A DNA stretch of 5,255 nucleotides, taken from assembly GCA_903910215.1 (NCBI GenBank), contig CAIVYV010000063.1, positions 1 through 5,255 on the forward strand, given 5' to 3'. A program made the translations under genes and the position numbers. The notes under the pieces were generated by a model. That model did no database searches, had not been told where the DNA came from, and worked only from the letters and a program-made list of their open reading frames with translations. Source of the stretch: an uncultured Pseudomonadota bacterium (GTDB taxonomy: Bacteria; Pseudomonadota; Gammaproteobacteria; Steroidobacterales; Steroidobacteraceae). This document shows positions 1-5,255 of this stretch, in pieces; position 1 is the first letter of the stretch, and each line of letters begins with the position of its first letter.

Positions 1-2115
1 GCGCGCACGCCGCTCATCATCTCAGGACCGGCCGAGGAGGGTGTCGATACCTACGTCGCCATCAACAACCTCGTCCCGCGCCTCGAGCGTGGCGAGACGA
101 TCGAGAAAACGGCGACCTCTGCGTTTTCCGCCGCCGAGACCGACTCGACGGGTGATTACACGGTCGACGAAAAGCAGCGTCAGGTGCATTTGACCGAAAT
201 CGGTCACGAGAAAGTTGAAGCGCTGATGATCGAGGCGGGTTTGCTGCGTGATGGCGAGAGCCTTTACGATCCGGCGAACATTCGCTTGATGCATCACCTG
301 AATGCGGCACTGCGCGCGCATGCGATCTACAAGCGTGATGTGGAATACATCGTCCGTGGCGGCGAGGTGATCATCGTCGATGAGTTCACCGGCCGAACCA
401 TGCCAGGACGTCGCTGGTCCGATGGTCTGCATCAGGCGGTGGAAGCCAAAGAGGGTGTGCGCGTTCGCGAAGAGAACCAGACCATCGCGTCGATCACCTT
501 CCAGAACTACTTCCGTCTCTACAAGAAACTCTCGGGTATGACGGGCACGGCCGACACCGAGGCACCCGAGTTCATGCAGATCTACGGCCTCGAGGTGAAC
601 GTCATCCCGACGCACCGACCGATGGTTCGTAAGGATCACGCAGATCTCGTGCACCTGACCCAGGCCGATAAATTCAAGGCCATCGTTGAAGACATTCGCG
701 ATTGTGCGAGTCGTGCACAGCCGGTGTTGGTGGGTACCACCTCCATCGAAACGTCGGAATTGCTCTCGGGTGTCTTGAAGAAAGAGAACATCGCGCACGA
801 AGTGCTCAATGCGAAGCAGCATGAGCGAGAAGCGCAGATCGTCGCGCAAGCCGGACGCCCGGGTGCAGTCACCATCGCCACCAATATGGCCGGCCGTGGC
901 ACCGATATCGTGCTTGGCGGTAGCCTAGAAGCCGAGCTGCACGCCTTGCCGGATACGGCGACCGAAGCCGATCGCGAGCGTGTGAAGAGTGAGTGGCAGG
1001 CGCGACATGATCAGGCGCTTGCCGCAGGCGGCTTGCACATCATCGGTACCGAACGACACGAGTCGCGTCGCATCGATAACCAATTGCGTGGTCGCTCGGG
1101 TCGTCAAGGTGACCCGGGCTCCTCGCGCTTCTATCTCTCGATGGAAGATAACTTGATGCGCATCTTCGGTGATCCGAACTTCACCAAGCGGCTGTTGTCC
1201 GCTGCGGGTATGAAGGAAGGCGAGGTCATCGAAAGTCGCATGTTGAGCCGTCGTATCGAGATGGCGCAGCGCAAAGTCGAGTCGCACAACTTCGACATCC
1301 GCAAGCAGTTGTTGTTGTTCGACGATGTCGCCAACGATCAGCGTAAGGTGATCTACCAGCAGCGCACCGAGATCATGGGCGCTGCGGATACGGCGACTGC
1401 CGTGCGTGGCATTCAGGAAGATGTGCTCGCGCGTGTGCTCGATGAGGCGTTGCCGCGCAACGTGCCGCACGAGGATTGGGATCTCGATGGTTTGCGCGAC
1501 AGTATCCGCAAAGATTTCGCGACCGATGTCGATCCGAAGGGTTGGCTCGCCGCTGAGCCCGATCTAGACGAGCCGACGCTACGTAAGCGTCTGCAAGATG
1601 CGGTGGCTGCCAACTACAACGCGAAAGCCGAGCGGTACGGTGCCGAGCTCATGCACCAGCTTGAGAAAGACATCATGCTGCGCACGCTTGATCAGCACTG
1701 GCGCGAGCACTTGGCAGCGATGGACTATCTACGCCAGGGCATCCATCTGCGCAGTTACGCGCAGAAAGACTACCGCTACGAATACAAGCGTGAAGCCTAC
1801 GAGCTCTTCAGCAGCATGCTCGATCGGGTCAAGTTCGATACGGCATCGGTGTTGATGCGCATCGAAATTCGTAGCGAAGCCGATCTACAGCGCGAAGAGG
1901 AAGAGCGTCAGCGGCGCTTGCTCGCCGCGTTGCAGGCGCAGCACGCGGAGGCGCAGTCGGCTCTTGCGGCGCCTGAGCCGGGTGCAGCCGAGCAAGGACC
2001 GCCGCCCTCGGCGATTCCGCAGGTTCGCGCCGAGCGCAAGGTCGGTCGAAACGAGCCCTGCCCCTGCGGCTCGGGTAAAAAATACAAGAGCTGCCACGGC
2101 GTCCTGCAGGTCTGA
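1..2115 (+). CDS. secA: Protein translocase ATPase SecA, 5'-truncated by window edge
   Basis: SecA is the cytosolic and membrane-peripheral motor that uses ATP to push preproteins through SecYEG. The reading frame is open from base 1 and gives 704 residues. The first two (AR) are the end of the Walker B/DEAR motif, E. coli A211-R212, so about 210 residues with Walker A are outside the window and the full protein would be near 914 (E. coli 901). Fragment landmarks: the preprotein cross-linking domain first, then GRTMPGRRWSDG around 131-142, TGTADTE around 181-187, motif V TNMAGRGTD at 294-302 and motif VI region HESRRIDNQLRGRSGRQGD at 353-371. The helical scaffold contains EHLAAMDYLRQGIHLR. 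A low-complexity Ala/Gln/Pro/Glu linker leads to a C-terminal SEC-C zinc motif C-P-C-x8-C-H (bases 2059-2097), the part that binds SecB in relatives. No disruption is seen. Identity is certain from family similarity; the upstream start is not visible. Confidence 0.98.
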   Translation, partial: ARTPLIISGPAEEGVDTYVAINNLVPRLERGETIEKTATSAFSAAETDSTGDYTVDEKQRQVHLTEIGHEKVEALMIEAGLLRDGESLYDPANIRLMHHLNAALRAHAIYKRDVEYIVRGGEVIIVDEFTGRTMPGRRWSDGLHQAVEAKEGVRVREENQTIASITFQNYFRLYKKLSGMTGTADTEAPEFMQIYGLEVNVIPTHRPMVRKDHADLVHLTQADKFKAIVEDIRDCASRAQPVLVGTTSIETSELLSGVLKKENIAHEVLNAKQHEREAQIVAQAGRPGAVTIATNMAGRGTDIVLGGSLEAELHALPDTATEADRERVKSEWQARHDQALAAGGLHIIGTERHESRRIDNQLRGRSGRQGDPGSSRFYLSMEDNLMRIFGDPNFTKRLLSAAGMKEGEVIESRMLSRRIEMAQRKVESHNFDIRKQLLLFDDVANDQRKVIYQQRTEIMGAADTATAVRGIQEDVLARVLDEALPRNVPHEDWDLDGLRDSIRKDFATDVDPKGWLAAEPDLDEPTLRKRLQDAVAANYNAKAERYGAELMHQLEKDIMLRTLDQHWREHLAAMDYLRQGIHLRSYAQKDYRYEYKREAYELFSSMLDRVKFDTASVLMRIEIRSEADLQREEEERQRRLLAALQAQHAEAQSALAAPEPGAAEQGPPPSAIPQVRAERKVGRNEPCPCGSGKKYKSCHGVLQV
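2108..2111 (+). promoter_or_regulatory. Ribosome binding site for mutT
   Basis: AGGT lies in the last codons of secA, 8 bases before the GTG at 2120. It is weak but well spaced and favours 2120 over GTG 2126 (14 bases) as the start. Its position inside secA suggests translation of mutT is coupled to termination of secA. Confidence 0.5.
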
Positions 2116-2119
2116 TCGC

Positions 2120-2530
2120 GTGCGCGTGGTCGCTGGAGCCTTGCTCGATTGGGCGGGGCTCGATCGGGCGGGGCTTGTCCTGATCGCGCAGCGCCCGCCG
2201 GGCAAAGTTCTTGCGGGGCGCTGGGAATTTCCGGGCGGCAAGCTCGTCGTCGGCGAGACGGCCGAGCAAGCATTGCGACGCGAATTGCACGAGGAACTCG
2301 GCATCCAGGTGCTCGCGTGCGAATGGATGCTCGACATCACGAACGCCCCCGATGAGAAATCGCTGACCCTGCATTGCTTCGTGGTTACCGACTACGTGGG
2401 TGAGCCGCAGTCACTCGATGGGCAGGCCCTCAAATGGGTGCCGATCGACGAGTTGCATGCTCAGGACATCCTCGAAGCGGACCAGCCTTTCATCGAGGCT
2501 TTGCAGCGTCGTTTTGGGCGCGCAAGATAG
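2120..2530 (+). CDS. mutT: MutT/NudG-type Nudix NTP pyrophosphohydrolase
   Basis: Predicted to hydrolyse oxidised or modified (d)NTPs, such as 8-oxo-dGTP, to monophosphates, which keeps mutagenic precursors out of DNA. It is 136 residues long (E. coli MutT 129). The Nudix box is perfect: G40-x5-E46-x7-R54-E55-L-x-E58-E59-x-G61-I62. It is preceded by RWEFPGGK, whose F37 matches the base-stacking F35 of E. coli MutT. The residue matching E. coli N119 is D121 (in LEADQPF), as in NudG-like members, so exact substrate preference is open. GTG at 2120 is chosen because it gives the normal MutT N-terminus and has AGGT at 2108-2111 with an 8-base gap; GTG 2126 is an alternative. An in-frame ATG at 1964 would overlap secA by 152 bases and add unrelated residues. 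The gene starts 4 bases after secA, as the E. coli secA-mutT order would predict, and is probably cotranscribed. The beta1-beta2 loop carries a 15-bp tandem duplication. Confidence 0.92.
   Translation: MRVVAGALLDWAGLDRAGLVLIAQRPPGKVLAGRWEFPGGKLVVGETAEQALRRELHEELGIQVLACEWMLDITNAPDEKSLTLHCFVVTDYVGEPQSLDGQALKWVPIDELHAQDILEADQPFIEALQRRFGRAR
2144..2173 (+). repeat. 15-bp in-frame tandem duplication within mutT
   Basis: Two abutting copies, CTCGATTGGGCGGGG (2144-2158) and CTCGATCGGGCGGGG (2159-2173), differ at one base. Each is exactly five codons, giving LDWAG then LDRAG. They lie in the loop between the first two strands of the Nudix fold. Counting from the conserved Gly of strand 1 to the Arg that ends strand 2 gives five more residues than E. 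coli MutT, so the duplication accounts for the whole length difference in that loop. Confidence 0.85.
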
Positions 2531-2563
2531 AACTCAGGTTTTGGCGATGGATGGTGACTCCAA

Positions 2564-4003
2564 TTGGCTACCGGTGAACTGATCGAAGTGCGCAATCCGC
2601 GCAATGGCGAGATCGATTTTCGCTTCAATGCGCCGAGCGCTGCGGAGCTCGCGACGACGCTCGATCGATTGCGTAGCGCACAACGCACCTGGGCGGCACG
2701 ATCCTTGGCTGAGCGCATCGAGATCTTGCGTCGCTGGCGCGGCGAATGGGTTGCGCGACAAGCTGAGATCGCTCGAGCCCTCTCAATCGATACGGGTCGC
2801 TATCTCATCGCCACCAGCGAAGTTCAGTCCGTCACCGGCATGATCGATCGTTGGACCAATCTGGTTCCGACCCTTGCGGTGGAAGAAGAGTTGCGTTCGC
2901 CGACGTTGCCGACGATCAGCTACCGCTCACAGTACGTTCCCTACGGGCTCGTCGGCATCATCAGCCCATGGAATTTTCCCGTGTCGCTGTGTTTCATCGA
3001 CGCCGTACCCGCATTGCTCGCCGGCTGCGCCGTGTTCGTCAAGCCGAGCGAAGTCACGCCGCGTTTCGTCGAGCCTGCGATGCAGTCGATTGCGGCGGTG
3101 CCGGAGCTAGCCGAGGTGTTTCACATCCAGCCGGGCGGTCGTGCCACCGGTGAGCAGTTGGTCGAACGATCGGATGTCGTGTGCTTCACGGGCAGCGTCG
3201 CGACCGGTCGGCAGGTCGCCGCGAATGCGGCGCGGCATTTTATTCCGGCTTTTCTCGAGTTGGGCGGCAACGATCCGCTCATCATCACCGCCTCGGCCGA
3301 TCTCGAGCGCGCGACTGATGTCGCGTTGCGCGCGACCTGCCTTGCGACGGGTCAGGCGTGTCAGAGCCTCGAGCGCGTCTATGTGGATCGTAAAATCTTT
3401 GATGCCTTCGTGAAGCGTCTCGTCGAGAAGGCGAGCGCGATCGCGCCCAATTGGCCGGATATCCACTCAGGTACGATCGGGCCGTTCATTTTCGGCAAGC
3501 AAGCCGACACGGTGGCGGCTCAGTTGGCCGATGCCGTGGCCAAGGGCGCCAAGGTGCTATGTGGCGGGCAGATCGAAGATCATGGCGGCAAGTGGCTGCG
3601 ACCGACGGTACTTGTCGATGTGCATCACGGTATGCAGATCATGAGTGAAGAGACTTTTGGTCCGGTGATTCCTGTGATGCCGTTCGATCGCATCGAAGAA
3701 GCCATCGAGCTTGCCAACGACGGTGTCTATGGTCTTTCCGCCGGCGTGATCGCGGGCAGTCTGGAGGAGGCCGAGGTTATCGGTCGCCAGATCGATGCCG
3801 GCGGCATCAGTCTCAACGACGGTTCGCTGACGGCGATGTGCCACGAGATGGAAAAACATTCCTTCAAGCTCTCGGGTATGGGTGGATCGCGCATGGGGCC
3901 TGCCGGTTACCTGCGCTTCTTCCGTCGCAAAGTGCTCATCCGCCAGCACGGACAACCGGCTACCATGGCGAATATTGCCGAAGACAACATCAAGGGAACG
4001 TGA
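2564..4003 (+). CDS. NAD(P)+-dependent aldehyde dehydrogenase family protein
   Basis: Predicted soluble enzyme that oxidises an aldehyde to a carboxylic acid with NAD+; the substrate cannot be told from sequence. It has 479 residues, typical for the superfamily. Visible landmarks are the oxyanion Asn N137 in PWNFP (135-139), K160-P-S-E163 for cofactor binding (Glu here usually goes with NAD+), the Rossmann-type loop FTGSVATG (208-215), general base E232 in ELGG, the nucleophile C266 in TGQAC, and E363/F365 in EETFGP (ribose contacts). Atypical points: ELGG is followed by N rather than the common K, and the usual C-terminal PFGGxKxSG is replaced by HSFKLSGMGGSRMG, which suggests a distinct subfamily. 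The start is uncertain: TTG 2564 is the first start-type codon after an in-frame stop at 2555-2557, while nearby ATGs at 2547 and 2551 are out of frame and stop quickly. GTG 2588 is an alternative. It lies 33 bases after mutT and 2 bases before the next gene. Confidence 0.9.
   Translation: MATGELIEVRNPRNGEIDFRFNAPSAAELATTLDRLRSAQRTWAARSLAERIEILRRWRGEWVARQAEIARALSIDTGRYLIATSEVQSVTGMIDRWTNLVPTLAVEEELRSPTLPTISYRSQYVPYGLVGIISPWNFPVSLCFIDAVPALLAGCAVFVKPSEVTPRFVEPAMQSIAAVPELAEVFHIQPGGRATGEQLVERSDVVCFTGSVATGRQVAANAARHFIPAFLELGGNDPLIITASADLERATDVALRATCLATGQACQSLERVYVDRKIFDAFVKRLVEKASAIAPNWPDIHSGTIGPFIFGKQADTVAAQLADAVAKGAKVLCGGQIEDHGGKWLRPTVLVDVHHGMQIMSEETFGPVIPVMPFDRIEEAIELANDGVYGLSAGVIAGSLEEAEVIGRQIDAGGISLNDGSLTAMCHEMEKHSFKLSGMGGSRMGPAGYLRFFRRKVLIRQHGQPATMANIAEDNIKGT
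3992..3997 (+). promoter_or_regulatory. Ribosome binding site for the gene at 4006
   Basis: AAGGGA sits 8 bases before ATG 4006 and lies inside the last codons of the aldehyde dehydrogenase gene. The good spacing selects ATG 4006 over ATG 4012 (14 bases) and over an in-frame ATG at 3838, which would run far into the dehydrogenase gene. It implies translational coupling of the two genes. Confidence 0.7.
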
Positions 4004-4005
4004 TC

Positions 4006-4395
4006 ATGAGCATGCAAGAACCCGGTCTGCCGGAAATCAAACTCGAAACCGACAGCCTCTACCGCGAGGAAGTTTTCACCGATCGTCGTGCCGGTACGGT
4101 CCGTCGCATGATCCCGGTGTTACCCGATGGTTCGACGGACGCCTCGCGTCCTGTGATCTACATGGGGCAGACTCAGTTGATGACGCCTGGTGGTGTGCTG
4201 CCGCTCGGCTTTGAGATCGAGGCTCCCGATCTCGCAACCGCCATCGAGCGCTTCCCGGAAGCGGTACGTCGTGCCCTCGAAGAGGCGATCGAAGAGGCGC
4301 AACAAATGCGTCGTGAAGCGGCCTCACGCATCGTCGTTCCCGAGGGTGGTGCGGCGCTTGGTCAGAGCCTCGGAAGCAAGATCAAGATGCCGTGA
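4006..4395 (+). CDS. Conserved-looking hypothetical protein, 129 residues, function unknown
   Basis: I do not recognise this protein. It has 129 residues, no signal peptide or membrane segment, and no Cys, His, Trp or Asn, so a metal-binding or Cys/His-based catalytic role is unlikely. Residues 10-72 look beta-rich, with alternating hydrophobics in TVRRMIPVLP, RPVIYMGQTQLMT and GVLPLGFEIEA. Residues 75-108 look like one long charged amphipathic helix (ERFPEAVRRALEEAIEEAQQ) that could form a coiled coil or oligomer contact. A short Gly/Ser-rich tail ends in KIKMP. The gene is taken as real because it has a good ribosome binding site, starts 2 bases after the aldehyde dehydrogenase and uses codons like its neighbours. 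A role tied to the dehydrogenase is an inference from this coupling only. Its 3' end overlaps the convergent can gene by 14 bases. Confidence 0.85.
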   Translation: MSMQEPGLPEIKLETDSLYREEVFTDRRAGTVRRMIPVLPDGSTDASRPVIYMGQTQLMTPGGVLPLGFEIEAPDLATAIERFPEAVRRALEEAIEEAQQMRREAASRIVVPEGGAALGQSLGSKIKMP

Positions 4396-5044
4396 AGATC
4401 GAGTCGTCGCCATCAGCCACACGCTGATAGACGACCTCGAATTCGCTCGCGTTACGCAGCGTGACTTTCAGGTCGCGCAGCAAGCCATCGTGTAGATCGT
4501 AGATCCAGCCGTGGACTTGCAGCGGTTTACCTGTGTCCCAGGCATTTTGGGCGATCGTCGTTTGGCCGACGTTCAGCACTTGCTCGATCACGTTGAGTTC
4601 GCAGAGTGCGCGCAGGCGTGCCTCTTCGGTCGGTAGCTTGTCGAGACGGCTGCGATGTTTTTTCATCACGTCCTGCACGTGACGTAGCCAGTTGTCGATG
4701 AGGCCCAAGCGCGTGTTCTTCCAAGCTGCCTGCACGCCGCCGCAGCCATAGTGCCCGCACACGATCACGTGCTCGACTTGTAGTGCATCGACCGCATACT
4801 GCAACACCGACAAGCAATTGAGGTCGGTGTGTACCACGACATTGGCTACGTTGCGATGCACGAAGAGTTCGCCAGGCAGCAAACCGACGATTTCATTGGC
4901 TGGCACACGACTATCAGCACAGCCGATCCAAAGAAAATCGGGCGACTGTTGACCGACAAGTTTCTCGAAGAAGTGTGGATCTTCGATCGTCATGCGTTCG
5001 GCCCATTGTCGATTGCTCCGAAGCAGTGGGCTCAAGGGCGGCAT
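4382..5044 (-). CDS. can: Beta-class carbonic anhydrase (type II, Can-like)
   Basis: Catalyses reversible CO2 hydration to bicarbonate in the cytoplasm, supplying bicarbonate for carboxylations and buffering. It has 220 residues, matching E. coli Can length, and most of it aligns without gaps. The zinc ligands are C42, D44, H98 and C101 (IGCADSR, CGHYGCGG), with the same numbering as E. coli, and the D44-R46 dyad is present. W39, R64 and Y182 match the W39/R64/Y181 set that forms the non-catalytic bicarbonate site in Haemophilus and E. coli type II enzymes, so bicarbonate-dependent allosteric inhibition is likely (inference). ATG 5044 is chosen: AGGAGA lies 7 bases upstream and the N-terminus fits the family. 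The start overlaps the end of the upstream S9 peptidase gene by 13 bases; the 3' end overlaps the convergent plus-strand gene. No promoter is evident just upstream, so it is probably cotranscribed with the peptidase. Confidence 0.97.
   Translation of the reverse strand: MPPLSPLLRSNRQWAERMTIEDPHFFEKLVGQQSPDFLWIGCADSRVPANEIVGLLPGELFVHRNVANVVVHTDLNCLSVLQYAVDALQVEHVIVCGHYGCGGVQAAWKNTRLGLIDNWLRHVQDVMKKHRSRLDKLPTEEARLRALCELNVIEQVLNVGQTTIAQNAWDTGKPLQVHGWIYDLHDGLLRDLKVTLRNASEFEVVYQRVADGDDSIFTAS
4399..4440 (+). terminator. Long imperfect hairpin after the 4006-4395 gene; possible transcript end
   Basis: Beginning 4 bases after the plus-strand stop, arms pair as TCGA 4399-4402 with 4437-4440, GTCGTC 4403-4408 with GACGAC 4430-4435 (one base bulged at 4436), and ATCAGC 4412-4417 with GCTGAT 4423-4428 around a CACAC loop. 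That is 16 base pairs, with a 3-by-1 internal loop. There is no T-run after it, so it is not a standard intrinsic terminator; it could act as an RNA 3'-end stabiliser or pause site upstream of Rho termination. It lies within the coding 3' end of can, so chance or coding constraint is possible. Confidence 0.35.
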
Positions 5045-5255
5045 GAGGTGTTCTCCTGCAGAGTGCGCGCGAAGAATCGGGCGACGGTGTCGTAACCATG
5101 TGGTCCCGTATTCGGGAAGCGCATCAAGGCGTGCTTACTGCCAGGGTAGGGCATGACCTCGAAGGGTTTTCGCAGGTCTTGCAAGGTCTTGAAGAGTGCA
5201 GTGCTGTGTGTGAAGAGCACGTTGTCATCAGCCATGCCGTGCATCACCAGCAAGC
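5032..5255 (-). CDS. S9-family serine peptidase (DPP IV/prolyl oligopeptidase type), C-terminal end only
   Basis: The frame is open to the window edge, so only the last 73 residues are seen; the rest, including the nucleophile Ser and propeller domain, lies beyond base 5255. Such enzymes release dipeptides or cleave after proline, usually in the periplasm or outside the cell. Two of three catalytic residues are visible: Asp in HGMADDNV (first D) and His in PGSKHAL, exactly 32 residues apart, the same spacing as D708-H740 of human DPP IV. The region between them has the usual alpha/beta-hydrolase strand (FEVMPYP). A terminal helix (YDTVARFFARTLQ) precedes the stop. The first visible codons read LLVMHG in relatives and here, so TTG at 5253 is an internal Leu, not a start. 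Its 3' end overlaps can by 13 bases. DPP IV-like assignment within S9 is likely but not certain from this fragment. Confidence 0.9.
   Translation of the reverse strand, partial: LLVMHGMADDNVLFTHSTALFKTLQDLRKPFEVMPYPGSKHALMRFPNTGPHGYDTVARFFARTLQENTSCRP
5052..5057 (-). promoter_or_regulatory. Ribosome binding site for can
   Basis: AGGAGA on the minus strand, 7 bases before the ATG at 5044, a strong Shine-Dalgarno match. It lies inside the last codons of the upstream peptidase gene, so can may be translated both by its own initiation and by reinitiation after the peptidase stop. Confidence 0.8.

Noticed and set aside
22..849. 275-codon minus-strand open frame antisense to secA
   Set aside because: It lies wholly within the well-supported secA frame, its product resembles no family I know, and it is rich in His/Arg/Asp as expected from the reverse of GC-rich codons.
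925..1470. 181-codon minus-strand open frame antisense to secA
   Set aside because: Mirror of conserved SecA motifs V/VI and scaffold; no independent start signal or domain.
1964..2119. In-frame ATG extension of the Nudix gene into secA
   Set aside because: It would add 52 residues unlike any Nudix N-terminus and overlap secA by 152 bases; GTG 2120 has a spaced AGGT and fits the family length.
1829..2374. Minus-strand open frame spanning the secA-mutT junction
   Set aside because: It overlaps the ends of two certain genes, and its product is low-complexity Arg/Pro/Ala.
3557..3955. 132-codon minus-strand open frame antisense to the aldehyde dehydrogenase
   Set aside because: Shadow of conserved dehydrogenase sequence; no recognisable domain or ribosome binding site.
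4829..5095. 88-codon plus-strand open frame across can and the peptidase end
   Set aside because: Antisense to the conserved zinc-site region of can; no known family and nothing to support expression.
5104..5117. Small perfect hairpin TCCCG-TATT-CGGGA upstream of can
   Set aside because: Only 5 base pairs, inside peptidase coding sequence and about 60 bases from the can start; no T-run or promoter nearby, so chance is likely.
1..5255. Search for tRNA/rRNA genes, CRISPR repeats, insertion sequences, origins or defence genes
   Set aside because: Nothing seen; the window is almost fully filled by the six genes listed and the largest gap is 33 bases.

Overview
This 5,255-base window looks like an ordinary stretch of a gammaproteobacterial chromosome. 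The SecA fragment and the carbonic anhydrase read as close relatives of the E. coli proteins (SecA and Can). The secA-mutT order is also the E. coli order. Base composition is moderately GC-rich (roughly 60% by eye). Genus or family cannot be settled from the window alone. There are no RNA genes, insertion sequences, CRISPR arrays, phage genes or attachment sites that I can support, and almost no non-coding DNA.

Layout, plus strand (1-4395): the window opens inside secA (1-2115), one codon past the catalytic glutamate of the Walker B (DEAR) motif, so about 210 N-terminal residues lie outside. Four bases after its stop comes a MutT/NudG-type Nudix hydrolase (2120-2530, GTG start). After 33 bases follows a class-level aldehyde dehydrogenase (2564-4003, apparent TTG start). 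Two bases after that comes a 129-residue protein of unknown function (4006-4395). The tight spacing suggests one transcript or two overlapping ones. The functions fall into housekeeping secretion and nucleotide sanitation, then an aldehyde dehydrogenase plus an uncharacterised partner.

Layout, minus strand (5255-4382): the C-terminal end of an S9-family serine peptidase (DPP IV / prolyl oligopeptidase type) enters from the right edge. It overlaps by 13 bases the start of a complete beta-class carbonic anhydrase (can). The can gene converges on the unknown gene, and the two overlap tail to tail by 14 bases. A long imperfect hairpin sits just beyond the unknown gene's stop, inside the can 3' end, and may serve as the plus-strand transcription end or RNA 3' end.

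No unknown multi-gene system is evident. The points most worth a second look are the unrecognised small protein coupled to an atypical aldehyde dehydrogenase, an in-frame 15-bp tandem duplication inside mutT, the ambiguous aldehyde dehydrogenase start, the convergent overlap with its hairpin, and a marked excess of GATC/CGATCG sites across the whole window.
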